From: Desulfuromonadales bacterium
GTDB lineage: Bacteria > Desulfobacterota > Desulfuromonadia > Desulfuromonadales > BM103
Direction: 5' to 3'
DNA: 48,064 nucleotides
Assembly: GCA_014860225.1 (NCBI GenBank)
Contig: JACZKE010000064.1
Coordinates: 1-48,064, forward strand
A model generated the notes under the pieces. It was given only the letters and a program-made list of their open reading frames with translations. It ran no database searches and was not told where the DNA came from. Within the stretch, counting starts at the first letter, position 1. Each line of letters opens with the position of its first letter. Shown here one piece after another: positions 7,992-16,814 of the stretch. Both the position numbers and the translations under genes were made by a program.

Positions 7992-9668
7992 CTACTGCCG
8001 GGTCAGGCTGCGATAACGGATGCGGTGCGGCTGATCGGCATCCTTGCCGAGGCGCTTTTTGCGATCCTCATCGTATTCGGAATAATTGCCCTCGTACCAG
8101 ACGACCTGGGAATCCCCTTCGAAAGCCAGGATATGGGTGGCGATGCGGTCCAGAAACCAGCGATCATGGCTGATGACCACGACGCATCCGGCAAAATTCT
8201 CGACGGCTTCCTCGAGGGCGCGCAGGGTGTTGACATCGAGATCGTTGGTCGGTTCGTCGAGCAGCAGCACGTTCGACTCTTCGCGCAGGATCTTGGCAAG
8301 ATGCACACGGTTGCGTTCGCCACCGGAAAGAACGCCGACCTTCTTCTGCTGGTCGCCACCGGAGAAGTTGAAGCGGGCCACGTAGCCGCGTGAGTTGACC
8401 AGCTGCTTGCCGAGCAGCATCTGCTCCTGGCCGCCGGTGATCTCCTCGAAAATGGTCTTGCTGCCATCAAGGGGACGATCCTGGTCGACGTAGGCGAGCT
8501 TGACCGTGTCACCGACCTTGAAACTGCCGCTGTCGGGCTGCTCCTGACCGGTAATCATGCGGAACAGAGTGGTTTTGCCGGCGCCGTTGGGGCCGATGAT
8601 ACCAACGATTCCACCGGGCGGCAGCATGAAGTTCAGGTTCTCGTAAAGCAGCCGGTCGCCGTAACCCTTGGTGACGTCTTTGGCTTCAACAACAATGCTG
8701 CCGAGGCGCGGTCCGGGCGGAATGTAGATCTCCATATTGCTCTCGCGATCAGCGGCGTCCTGGCCGAGCAGCTTCTCGTAGGAGTTGATGCGGGCCTGGC
8801 CCTTGGCGTGGCGCGCCTTGGGGCTCATACGGATCCATTCAAGTTCGCGTTGCAGGGTTTTCTGGCGGTTGCTTTCGGCTTTCTCTTCCTTGCGCAGTCG
8901 CTCGGACTTCTGTTCCAGCCAGCTGGAATAATTGCCCTTCCAGGGGATACCGTGGCCGCGGTCAAGTTCGAGAATCCAGCCGGCGACATTGTCGAGGAAG
9001 TAGCGATCGTGAGTCACCGCGATGATCGTGCCTGCGTAGCGCTGCAGGTGCTGTTCCAGCCAGCCGACCGTTTCCGCATCGAGATGGTTGGTCGGTTCGT
9101 CGAGCAGCAGGATATCGGGCTGCTGCAGCAACAGGCGGCAGAGCGCAACGCGCCGCTTCTCTCCGCCGGAGAGGACTGCGACCTGCATATCCCCCGGCGG
9201 GCAGCGCAGGGCATCCATGGCCAGATCGAGCTTCGAGTCGAGCTCCCAGGCATCCAGGGCATCGAGCTTGTCCTGCACTGCGGCCTGTCGGTCGCAGAGC
9301 TTCTCCATGTCAGCATCCGGGTCGGCGAAGGCATTGTTGATGTCTTCAAACTCCTTGAGCAGATCAACCGTCTCCTGCACACCCTCTTCAACCACTTCAC
9401 GCACGGTCTTTGTGCAGTCGATCAGCGGCTCCTGCTCGAGGAAACCGACGCTGTAACCATCGGAAAGGATGGTCTCGCCATTGTATTCCTTGTCGATGCC
9501 GGCCATGATCCTGAGCAGGGTCGATTTACCGGAGCCGTTGAGGCCGAGCACGCCGATCTTGGCGCCGTAGAAGTAGGAAAGTGAAATGTCCTTGATGACC
9601 GGCTTGCCGTTGTAGTTCTTGTTGACGCCGACCATCGAATAGATAATTTTTTTGGTGTCTTCACTCAT
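7992..9668 (-). CDS. ettA: Energy-dependent translational throttle protein EttA (ABC-F ATPase)
   Basis: A 558-aa soluble protein with two ABC cassettes and no membrane segments. Cassette 1 has Walker A GLNGSGKS, signature LSGGEKRRVALC and Walker B ILLLDEPTNHLD. Cassette 2 has GPNGAGKT, LSGGERNRVHLAK and VLLLDEPTNDLD. Between them is the charged linker with SWLEQKSERLRKEEK and RMSPKARHAKGQARI, characteristic of EttA. The family binds the ribosomal E site and tunes the first elongation step according to the ATP/ADP ratio. The ATG is preceded by CAGGAA at 7 nt. The gene stands alone. Its downstream border is a 7-bp tandem repeat. Confidence 0.95.
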   Translation of the reverse strand: MSEDTKKIIYSMVGVNKNYNGKPVIKDISLSYFYGAKIGVLGLNGSGKSTLLRIMAGIDKEYNGETILSDGYSVGFLEQEPLIDCTKTVREVVEEGVQETVDLLKEFEDINNAFADPDADMEKLCDRQAAVQDKLDALDAWELDSKLDLAMDALRCPPGDMQVAVLSGGEKRRVALCRLLLQQPDILLLDEPTNHLDAETVGWLEQHLQRYAGTIIAVTHDRYFLDNVAGWILELDRGHGIPWKGNYSSWLEQKSERLRKEEKAESNRQKTLQRELEWIRMSPKARHAKGQARINSYEKLLGQDAADRESNMEIYIPPGPRLGSIVVEAKDVTKGYGDRLLYENLNFMLPPGGIVGIIGPNGAGKTTLFRMITGQEQPDSGSFKVGDTVKLAYVDQDRPLDGSKTIFEEITGGQEQMLLGKQLVNSRGYVARFNFSGGDQQKKVGVLSGGERNRVHLAKILREESNVLLLDEPTNDLDVNTLRALEEAVENFAGCVVVISHDRWFLDRIATHILAFEGDSQVVWYEGNYSEYDEDRKKRLGKDADQPHRIRYRSLTRQ

Positions 9669-9770
9669 GTTATTGTTCCTGACGAAAAAGTTTTATAGAT
9701 GAAGGGCTTATACACTATCCGGGCATTCTCTGCAAGCCAGGGGACCGCAAGGCCATCACAACAAAAGCAA

Positions 9771-9880
9771 ATTTAACGCGGAGACGCCGAGACACGGAGA
9801 TAATCACTAGGGAAGGCTTCAGCTTTACCCAGAAAAAAGGTTTTTGTTTCTCTCAGCGCCTTCGCGACTTTGCGTTAAAT
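9771..9880. repeat. Long imperfect dyad (ATTTAACGCGGAGACG type)
   Basis: The outer arms ATTTAACGC and GCGTTAAAT are exact complements. Inside them, GGAGACGCCGAGAC roughly pairs with GTTTCTCTCAGCGCC. The interior is not coding. Related but degraded sequence is at 28201-28290. The rest of the ettA to TPR-gene gap (9669-9975) holds nothing else that was recognised. Confidence 0.65.
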
Positions 9881-9975
9881 CAAGATTTTGATTGCAGCTT
9901 ATTGACGTGTATGGTTGACAGCTGAAGCCTGACGTTGTTCAATCATCCGACTAAATCCATTGAGAGGCACAAACC

Positions 9976-11253
9976 ATGAGTTTTTTAAAAAAGATGTTCG
10001 CCAAGAAAGATCCCGTCGAGGAAATGCGCCAGCTTCATGCCCGGAAGGACTGGGCTGGTGTCTTGAGGGCCTCACGCCAGCTTGAACGGGACGAACTCGC
10101 CCCTGCGCTCAACGAAGAGATATCTGCCTGGGAATGCCAGGCCGGCGACGCCCTGTCGGCCATCAATCTCGATGAAGGCGCCTGGGCACAGGAATCCGGC
10201 AACCTGCTGCGGGCGCGTGAGGACTACCAGCTGGCCATAGAACTGGCCCGTTCAAGCGGATTGCGCGAGCGCGCTGAGCAAGCGCTGGCATCTCTGGATC
10301 GCGGTGAACTGCCGCAGGAAGCTGCTGAGACCAGCACCGGTCCGGCCATTCATGCCGGCTGCAACAGCAGCTGTGCAACGACGACAGGAGCCGCGGTGAC
10401 TCCACAGAAAGCGGATCTCGACGAGGAAACCCGCCTTGAGCTGCTGCTGGCTACCATGCCGGCCGAACTGGCCGAGCGTTATCTGACCGCGGGTCCGGAA
10501 TTCAGGCAAGCGTGGCTCATGGCCCAGGATGGAGAAGAGCAACAGGCCTTGACATTACTCAATCAGATTCCCAAAGCGGAACGTAACTCGCTGTTCCTGT
10601 TTGAGCGTGGCGCACTGATGGCCCGCAGCGGCCAGCATAAAAAAGCTTATCAGGACCTTCAGGCCGCGTTGACAGCTGAACCGGGCCTGTTTCCGGCTTT
10701 CGACACCCTGATCGACGTGCTGATAACCAGCGGGCGCACCGAAGAGCTGGAGAAGACTCTCAAGCAAACACTTGCTGCCGGGCGTTTTACCGGCTACTGC
10801 TGGGCGCGGTTGGCCGAACTGCATGCCCAGCGTAGTGAGCTGGAGCTGGCACTGGCCGCCGGCCTCAAGGCTCTGGAAGAAGGGATTACGGATGCGGGGC
10901 TGATCTCCCTGTGCGCTCAACTGCTGGAGCGGGCAGAACGCGTTGACGAGGCGGAAGCATTGCTGATGCGCATGCCGTCAGGCGGTTGCGGCGGCGGAGC
11001 ACACCCGATGCTGGCAGAACTCTGGCTGCGTCGCGACAAGAACCTCGACCGGGCCCTCGAATCATTCAAAGCCGCCCTGCGCCAGGAGCGCGACAATCCC
11101 CGCTGGCTGCTGCGTATTGCCCAGGTCTACCTGGCCAAAGGCTGGCGCAAGCAAGCGGCCGAGCAGATCGAGCGACTGATGCGGCAGGGTGAGTTGCCGG
11201 AGCCTGTTCGCGTTGAAGTCAAAGCCATGGCGGATCAATTGCAAAACAACTAA
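9976..11253 (+). CDS. Tetratricopeptide-repeat protein of unknown function
   Basis: A 425-aa protein with no signal peptide or membrane segment. The N-terminus is basic (MSFLKKMFAKKDP). Helical pairs with TPR spacing recur: residues 60-105 (LLRAREDYQLAIELARSSG), 195-235 (GALMARSGQHKKAYQDLQAA), and 330-400 (LDRALESFKAALRQERDNP, then WLLRIAQVYLAKGWRKQAAE). Two cysteine-bearing, low-complexity segments are odd: GCNSSC near 125 and SGGCGGGAH near 335. They might bind metal or form disulfides, but this is a guess. The ATG has GAGAGG 9 nt upstream. The gene stands alone and its neighbours give no clue to a partner. Confidence 0.75.
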   Translation: MSFLKKMFAKKDPVEEMRQLHARKDWAGVLRASRQLERDELAPALNEEISAWECQAGDALSAINLDEGAWAQESGNLLRAREDYQLAIELARSSGLRERAEQALASLDRGELPQEAAETSTGPAIHAGCNSSCATTTGAAVTPQKADLDEETRLELLLATMPAELAERYLTAGPEFRQAWLMAQDGEEQQALTLLNQIPKAERNSLFLFERGALMARSGQHKKAYQDLQAALTAEPGLFPAFDTLIDVLITSGRTEELEKTLKQTLAAGRFTGYCWARLAELHAQRSELELALAAGLKALEEGITDAGLISLCAQLLERAERVDEAEALLMRMPSGGCGGGAHPMLAELWLRRDKNLDRALESFKAALRQERDNPRWLLRIAQVYLAKGWRKQAAEQIERLMRQGELPEPVRVEVKAMADQLQNN

Positions 11254-11284
11254 AAACGGCAACTTCACTGACGTGCGTACAAAG

Positions 11285-11317
11285 AGCAAAGCCGACGACT
11301 TGAAATCCGGCTTTGCT
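11285..11317 (+). terminator. Probable terminator after the TPR gene
   Basis: A 10-bp stem (AGCAAAGCCG with CGGCTTTGCT) has a 13-nt loop and is followed by TGTT only. It lies between convergent genes and could serve both strands. Confidence 0.5.
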
Positions 11318-11345
11318 TGTTCAGGCAGTCAAGTCAAGGCCTGCT

Positions 11346-13115
11346 TCAGGTGATACTGTCACGAGGCTCTGAAGTTATCCTCCGCGTGGTATGCAACTGG
11401 CGAGATTGTTCGCGCGCACAGGCGATCCCCACGCGCAGAATCTCCAGCCACTTGAAGTTCATGATATGACGTCGCCAGAAGAGTTCCCGCTTGTCACAAA
11501 CGGTCGAAACACTGAAAGTATGGATATCGCCGTACAACATCTTGAGTGCCACCGGGTCCATAGTGCTGCTGGCGCTGGCCGCCATCCTGGCTTTCAGTTC
11601 TCTGGCCTGTTTGATCCGCCGTGCAACACCGTGGCCGCTGGCACGATTGATACGACCGTATCGCAGCTTCAGGTTGTTTAACACTTCCGCGGCGTCATAA
11701 GTGACATCAACCAGTTGTTCACGGCTCATCCATAGCGTTTCGTAGTTCAAGATCTGCCCCCACGACGGTTGCAACAACAGCTGCCTGTGCTCTTCAAGGG
11801 TGCGGGCAAACAACCGGTAACCGTATCTATCCGGACTCTCGAAGCCATGGCTGCCCGGATCGATAAAGGGCCCCATCGGTGAGATAAAGCACGACAATCG
11901 CCGGTCGGATTTTCGGAAGAGCTGTTCACAGTAGTCGACCGTGGCCAAAACTGACTCCCTGGTCTGTCCCGGCAATCCGATCATGAAGAAAACATCAACC
12001 CGGTGACAATCTAACGAGAGAGCCCGGGCGATCACCGCCTCCATCTCGGCATTGGTGTAGAACGTCTGAGTATCCTGGCGGCGGCGAACATTTTCGTCGT
12101 GGCTCTCCGGAGAAAGCTCCAGGCTCCAGCTTTTTACGGCCCGGTCGATTGCCGGTAAAAACTCAGGCGACGGCATGCCGAACACCTCGAAAACCATCTC
12201 GTTGCTGATATGGGTCAATTCGAGCAACGACAAAACCTGATAAGCGTAATCCTCGCCAGCTTGCAACAAGTCACCTACCAGGAAGATCGGCCCGCGCGAG
12301 AAGCGGCTGATGTCACAGATGTTTTTTACCAGGTTCTGCGGACTGCGGAAGGCGGGTCTTTTGCGCAGGTTCAAAATGTCGCTGGCTTTGCAGGATCCCC
12401 CGCAGGTGGCGCATTCGTGAGCACAACCCTTGACGTTGAAGACTGCGGTGATCGGGTTCTTCCACCAACCGTTGAACGGCAGCACGCTCTGCAGGTCACG
12501 ATAGCGCATCACCATCTTTATGATCCGCTCAGGGGCAAGGTCCACGTAATCGATGTCATCGGGCACGAAGCTCATCGGGTTGACCTGCACCTGATCACCT
12601 CTCTTCCACACCAGGTTGGGGACTTTCTCCAGCGACCTTCCATTCTCTAAGTACACCAGCAGTTCATAAAGCGACGGTTCTGTCGCATCGCCCCGCAGCA
12701 CGTAATCCACCTGGGGATAACGGATCAGCTCATCATAAAAATAACTGGCCGAAAGCCCGCCGAAGATGACCGGGGTCTGCGGGTGACGTTGCTTGACCAG
12801 CCTGGCGATCTCGAGTGAACCATGCACATGGGGAAGCCAATGCAGATCAATGCCAATCGCTTTCGGATTGAGTCTGTCCAGAAATGCCGGTACATCAAAA
12901 TCCGGGTCGTTCATCATGCGCAGGGCGAGATTAATTATGCGCACCCGCAAGCCGCGCGATTCGAGGTAGTTGGTGATGGTCAGGAAACCCAACGGATACA
13001 TTTCGAAAACAGGAGATGAAGGGATCAGGTCACTGATGGGGCCATACATGATGGCTTTTTTGCGAAAGTCATAGACGCTCGGCGGGTGGAGCAGGAGCAG
13101 ATCGGGCCGGGACAT
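11346..13115 (-). CDS. B12-binding domain/radical SAM protein (Ta0216-like family)
   Basis: A 589-aa protein. The N-terminus (MSRPDLLLLHPPSVYDFRK) starts a cobalamin-binding Rossmann-type domain to about residue 170, with GIDLHWLPHVHGSLEIARL and VIFGGLSASYF. The radical SAM core follows, with the cluster motif CX3CX2C in GCAHECATCGGSC (near 235). It continues through a region with LELSPESHDENVRRRQD and FFMIGLPGQTRES. The start and ordering match the family that I recall as TIGR04190 (Ta0216). No substrate is known to me. GGAGG lies 8 nt before the ATG. It is a single gene, and one full-length intergenic repeat lies just upstream. Confidence 0.8.
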   Translation of the reverse strand: MSRPDLLLLHPPSVYDFRKKAIMYGPISDLIPSSPVFEMYPLGFLTITNYLESRGLRVRIINLALRMMNDPDFDVPAFLDRLNPKAIGIDLHWLPHVHGSLEIARLVKQRHPQTPVIFGGLSASYFYDELIRYPQVDYVLRGDATEPSLYELLVYLENGRSLEKVPNLVWKRGDQVQVNPMSFVPDDIDYVDLAPERIIKMVMRYRDLQSVLPFNGWWKNPITAVFNVKGCAHECATCGGSCKASDILNLRKRPAFRSPQNLVKNICDISRFSRGPIFLVGDLLQAGEDYAYQVLSLLELTHISNEMVFEVFGMPSPEFLPAIDRAVKSWSLELSPESHDENVRRRQDTQTFYTNAEMEAVIARALSLDCHRVDVFFMIGLPGQTRESVLATVDYCEQLFRKSDRRLSCFISPMGPFIDPGSHGFESPDRYGYRLFARTLEEHRQLLLQPSWGQILNYETLWMSREQLVDVTYDAAEVLNNLKLRYGRINRASGHGVARRIKQARELKARMAASASSTMDPVALKMLYGDIHTFSVSTVCDKRELFWRRHIMNFKWLEILRVGIACAREQSRQLHTTRRITSEPRDSIT

Positions 13116-13179
13116 AATGGGCCTCCATCAACAGTGTCAATGGTTCCCGCATAGCGATTCATTTTAAAGTATTGGTCTC

Positions 13180-13348
13180 CATCCGGAAACTCCGGACAAC
13201 ACAAGCACAGCTTTCGATCAGGAAACGAGCAATTTTTCGCAAGGTCAAGGAAATCAAGGATTTGAGCGGAGGCGTAGTCCTTTACGCCGCACAATTAAAT
13301 CCGCCGATTGACGCAGAGATTGCGGAAAAGGGCCGTTTCCAGACAAAA
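13180..13348 (+). repeat. Intergenic repeat family R2, full-length copy 1
   Basis: About 169 bp starting CATCCGGAAACTCCGGACAA and ending GGGCCGTTTCCAGACAAAA. It is nearly the same as the copy at 14314-14484, in the same orientation. It holds an internal hairpin GGCGTA/TACGCC. On the minus strand a frame of about 40 codons stays open in both full copies, probably by chance. The remaining bases to 13478 hold no recognised feature except the ribosome site GAGGAAGTGG of the DUF554 gene. Confidence 0.85.
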
Positions 13349-13478
13349 ATAATTATAACAGGTATTTTGTACATGTATGCAGCCCGGACCTTTATTGTCG
13401 CGAAGTTTATTGTACATTCACGTTCTTTCATGTTAAATGTCTGCGTCTTGATGCGCATGCCGAGGAAGTGGAAAATTC

Positions 13479-14165
13479 ATGATATTACAGGGAACATTCG
13501 TCAATATAGCGACCATTATCGCCGGCTGCCTGCTCGGCAGATGGGTTGGCGGCTATCTGTCCGCAAGAATGCGTCAGACCCTCATGATAGGACTCGGGCT
13601 GGCCGTTTTACTGATCGGAATGCAACTCGCCCTGCAAAGCCAACAAATTATGATCGTCATCGGTGGGTTGATTTTTGGTGGATTGATCGGCGAAGGGCTT
13701 GGCATAGAAAAACGCCTGGAAGAGTTCGGCCAGCACTTGCAGAAGCGTTTTTCCGGCATGGGAAAAATCGCTGAAGGTTTTGTGACCGCAAGCCTGCTTT
13801 ATTGTGTTGGCGCGATGGCCATTATGGGCGCACTGCAGGACGGCATGGGTGGCAAACCGACGATCCTTTATGCCAAAGCAGCTCTGGACGGGGTCGCCTC
13901 CATCGCGCTCACCTCGACACTCGGCATAGGTGTTATCTTTTCCATCATCCCTCTGCTTATCTATCAGGGAGCAATTACACTAGGCGCCGAGCTGGCCGGA
14001 TCGGTCCTAACCGAAGCGGTGATTACCGAAATGAATGCTGTTGGCGGACTGCTGATAGTCGCCATCGCCATCGACCTGATGGGCATCAAACGCCTGCCGG
14101 TGGGAAACCTTTTGCCTGCCGTGTTTGTCGTCATCGGCTTGCTCTGGGCCTTTGGCATGGCCTGA
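13479..14165 (+). CDS. DUF554 family integral membrane protein
   Basis: A 228-aa hydrophobic protein with six or seven predicted membrane helices and many glycines. Characteristic DUF554 features are the N-terminal MILQGTFVNIATIIAGCLLG, the central GLIFGGLIGEGLGIEKRLE, and FVTASLLYCVGAMAIMGALQDG followed by YAKAALDGVASIALTSTLGIG. This is the YdfK/YqgA family, whose transport or other role is unknown. The ribosome site GAGGAAGTGG precedes the ATG. The gene and the tRNA-Ala next to it are bracketed by two direct copies of repeat R2, which could allow the segment to be lost or duplicated by recombination. Confidence 0.9.
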   Translation: MILQGTFVNIATIIAGCLLGRWVGGYLSARMRQTLMIGLGLAVLLIGMQLALQSQQIMIVIGGLIFGGLIGEGLGIEKRLEEFGQHLQKRFSGMGKIAEGFVTASLLYCVGAMAIMGALQDGMGGKPTILYAKAALDGVASIALTSTLGIGVIFSIIPLLIYQGAITLGAELAGSVLTEAVITEMNAVGGLLIVAIAIDLMGIKRLPVGNLLPAVFVVIGLLWAFGMA

Positions 14166-14216
14166 CCATCGAGAAAAGCAGAGGGCAGGCCAAAATGGCT
14201 ACCCTCTCGATATTGA

Positions 14217-14292
14217 TGGTGGAGCTGATCGGGATCGAACCGACGACCTACGCGTTGCGAACGCGTCGCTCTCCCAGCTGAGCTACAGCCCC
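14217..14292 (-). tRNA. tRNA-Ala (anticodon CGC)
   Basis: The minus strand folds as a 76-nt cloverleaf. The acceptor stem GGGGCTG/CAGCTCC contains the G3-U70 pair that defines alanine tRNAs. The D stem is GCTC/GAGC. The anticodon stem ACGCG/CGCGT holds the loop TTCGCAA, giving anticodon CGC. The T arm has loop TTCGATC. The 3' CCA is encoded. Confidence 0.97.
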
Positions 14293-14313
14293 GAATCGGC
14301 ACTAATTTGTTAC

Positions 14314-14484
14314 CATCCGGAAACTCCGGATAACGCATCCACAGTTTTCGATCCGGAAACGAGCAATTTTTCACAAGGTCAAGGAAATCAAGGACTTGAG
14401 TGGAGGCATAGTCTTTTACGCCGCACAATCAAATCCGCCGATTGACGCAGAGATTGCGGAAAAGGGCCGTTTCCGGACGAAAAC
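14314..14484 (+). repeat. Intergenic repeat family R2, full-length copy 2
   Basis: Begins CATCCGGAAACTCCGGATAA and ends GGGCCGTTTCCGGACGAAAA. It is in the same orientation as copy 1 and differs at scattered bases only. ACTAATTT occurs just outside both borders (before CATCCGG and after CGAAA), which may be a trace of insertion. It lies between the tRNA-Ala gene and the 3' end of the histidine-kinase gene. Confidence 0.85.
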
Positions 14485-14492
14485 TAATTTAC

Positions 14493-16778
14493 TTATTCAT
14501 ACTCGTCGCTATCAACCTTTGCCGCCTGGGGTTGAGTCACCGGCAAGGTGACTATAAAGAGCGCTCCTTGCTCAGCGTTTATGACTTCTATCACGCCGTG
14601 ATGATGGGCAATAATCCGGTGAGAGATAGAGAGCCCCAGGCCCGTACCCTTGGAAACCGTTGAGAAAAACGGGTTGAAAATATTACGCATGATTTCTGGG
14701 CTGATACCGCCGCCGGTATCCTCAAACTCGATCACCACTGCATCGTCACCGCGCAAAGAGCCGATATAAGCTCTGACCTTCAGGACGCCGCCGGTACTCA
14801 TGGCCTGCCGGGCATTGATGATCAGATTTAAAAAGACCTGACGTAACTGACGATAATCGCCAACGATATTCGGTAATGTTGCCTGCAGATCGCTGACGAG
14901 CTTGATGTGCTGACGCTGGCAGAGATCGTACTCGAGGTCAAGAACCTCCTGCAGCACATCTCTAAGGTTGCAGTCCTCAAGACAAACCAGCTGTTTCTTG
15001 CTGAACGACAGTATATTGCTGAGCATCTCTTCCATACGTCGGACTTCACGGGAAATAATACCGGCATACTCATTGGCTTTTGGATTATTCAGCTCTTGTC
15101 TGGTCAACCGCTGGGCAAAGCCGCCAATACAGACCAGCGGGTTTCGCAACTCGTGAGCAACCTGAGCGGCCATTTCACCAAGAACCGCCATCTTTTCGCC
15201 ATGAATCAACTGCTCATGAATATCCTGCAGATTGTCATGTGCCATTTTCAAACGCTTCATCAGGCTGGCATTATCCAGAGCAGATCCGGCCTGGTTGGCA
15301 AAAAGCTCCAGAAACCGCTTGCGGGTCGGCGAGATCACCTGCCCGCTGAATGGATTGTCAACCAGCAGAACGCCCATAACCTGTTCACGCCCGGTCAGCG
15401 GGGCACAAGCGTATGGACCAAGCTCAAGGGCTACCGCAAGCTGTCGACCTCCCGGTGGCTCCCCATCCGGATGGGCCACCAGAACCACTTGTCTTTCAAG
15501 AAAAGCTTTGGCGAGGGCGTTATCATCCTTATCAAGAGGCAGACGCTGTTTGATCACCTGCTGGTTGAAGGGTTCTTGCCGCTGAGCTTCGCGAGACTGC
15601 TCATCGAGATGCAAATGTTCCCAGGCCAGGGAATTCTCTCCCGCCGGCAAAACCAGAGAAGCCGTCTCCAGCGAAACCCCGAGCATCCCCTGCAGCATGC
15701 CGGTGCGCTTGTTGGCAGTGAAAAGCATGGCTCTCTCGAAGCCGCCAGCTTCGACGCCTGTAGCGGCGGAGAGCGTCAGATGTGCCAGCTCATCGAGGTT
15801 AAGCGTGCTGTGCATGGCTCGCGACATCTGGTAGAGTAACGAGGCCTCCTGATGGGCTACCTCCTGTTTCTTTTCAGCCGTTACGCGCCGCTGCAGCTCT
15901 CGATTCAGCTCTTCGTAAGACTGGCCGACGTCTCTGAAAAGAGTGGCGAATGGAGAACGTAGCGTTCCCTCGACCAAAGCATAATATACCAGCACTGAGC
16001 TGCCGAGTTTTAAGTAGTGGCCGAGGAAGTTCGAGAAGGCAGAGAGGTCCATGTAGAGCGAAAGCAGCAGCTCAGACAAGACACTCATGCCGATAGCGAG
16101 GAGTAACAGTGCCACGATGTGATAATTCAAGTACTGCTTGCGAATCCAGAGTATTGCAGCTGCCAGACAGAGCAGGCCAACAATGAAGTATTCGCAATAG
16201 ACCTTGAAGGCGGACACCCCCTCCCCTTCAACAAAACAGGTCGGGAAAACCCCAATCGGCCAGACGAGAGCCAGTATGCCGGCGCCACTGAACAGAAACC
16301 CGAGCAACCATTCCCTGGCTGCAAAGTAGTCTTTCCGCCCCAGACTCAGGACCGCACAGAGGAAAGCAAAAGCGCCAAAGGTTCTGGCGATCAGCCATAC
16401 CTGGATTGCCATATCGACGCTGGCAGCAGGGGCAAGCGACATCCCTCCATAGGTCAGCGTCTGCACCAGATCGACCAGGGCAGCAGTAAAAAAACCGACC
16501 GTCAGGATCATAAAAAACTGGAAGCGAACCAGAGATCTGGTATTCCAGCCGATCAGGAACATGGCTGTTAATAAAGCGATCGTGGAGAGTTCAATCAGGG
16601 AATGAATCAACAGGTAGTTGGAACGACTCAGCAGGAAAAGCAAAAGGCCGGCAAGCAGAAAAACCGCCAGCCCGGCCTGAAAAGACAATCGGGGCAATAT
16701 TGATGATAAATCGATGGCGGAGAGGCCTCGTGTCGAAGCCGCCGCGTCATTATCAGGTTTGAATTGTTCGCTCGGCAT
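14493..16778 (-). CDS. Membrane histidine kinase with MASE3-like and GAF domains
   Basis: The start was set at the ATG giving MPSEQFKPDND, with GGGAGG 6 nt upstream. The product has 761 aa. Residues about 30-265 form eight hydrophobic segments of the MASE3 type, including the motif GVFPTCFVEGEG. A short coiled coil follows, then a GAF domain (about 310-490; ASLLYQMSRAMHSTLN). The HisKA H-box is AAQVAHELRNPL (His near 540), and the HATPase domain has DTGGGISPEIM and GTGLGLSISHRI. No receiver domain or partner regulator is adjacent. It follows dksA by 36 bp on the same strand and may share its transcript. The sensed signal is unknown. MASE3 is a membrane sensor domain of unassigned ligand. Confidence 0.9.
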   Translation of the reverse strand: MPSEQFKPDNDAAASTRGLSAIDLSSILPRLSFQAGLAVFLLAGLLLFLLSRSNYLLIHSLIELSTIALLTAMFLIGWNTRSLVRFQFFMILTVGFFTAALVDLVQTLTYGGMSLAPAASVDMAIQVWLIARTFGAFAFLCAVLSLGRKDYFAAREWLLGFLFSGAGILALVWPIGVFPTCFVEGEGVSAFKVYCEYFIVGLLCLAAAILWIRKQYLNYHIVALLLLAIGMSVLSELLLSLYMDLSAFSNFLGHYLKLGSSVLVYYALVEGTLRSPFATLFRDVGQSYEELNRELQRRVTAEKKQEVAHQEASLLYQMSRAMHSTLNLDELAHLTLSAATGVEAGGFERAMLFTANKRTGMLQGMLGVSLETASLVLPAGENSLAWEHLHLDEQSREAQRQEPFNQQVIKQRLPLDKDDNALAKAFLERQVVLVAHPDGEPPGGRQLAVALELGPYACAPLTGREQVMGVLLVDNPFSGQVISPTRKRFLELFANQAGSALDNASLMKRLKMAHDNLQDIHEQLIHGEKMAVLGEMAAQVAHELRNPLVCIGGFAQRLTRQELNNPKANEYAGIISREVRRMEEMLSNILSFSKKQLVCLEDCNLRDVLQEVLDLEYDLCQRQHIKLVSDLQATLPNIVGDYRQLRQVFLNLIINARQAMSTGGVLKVRAYIGSLRGDDAVVIEFEDTGGGISPEIMRNIFNPFFSTVSKGTGLGLSISHRIIAHHHGVIEVINAEQGALFIVTLPVTQPQAAKVDSDEYE

Positions 16779-16814
16779 GACAACCTCCCGTCTGCCGGCG
16801 AAGACCAAATTGGA

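Noticed and set aside
8808-9584. 258-codon open frame opposite to ettA
   Set aside because: Antisense shadow of a conserved ABC-F gene.
13025-13294. Minus-strand frame through repeat R2 (begins M-C-G-V-K-D-Y)
   Set aside because: Present in both R2 copies, but it is part of a DNA repeat, starts with TTG and has no ribosome site or stable C-terminus.
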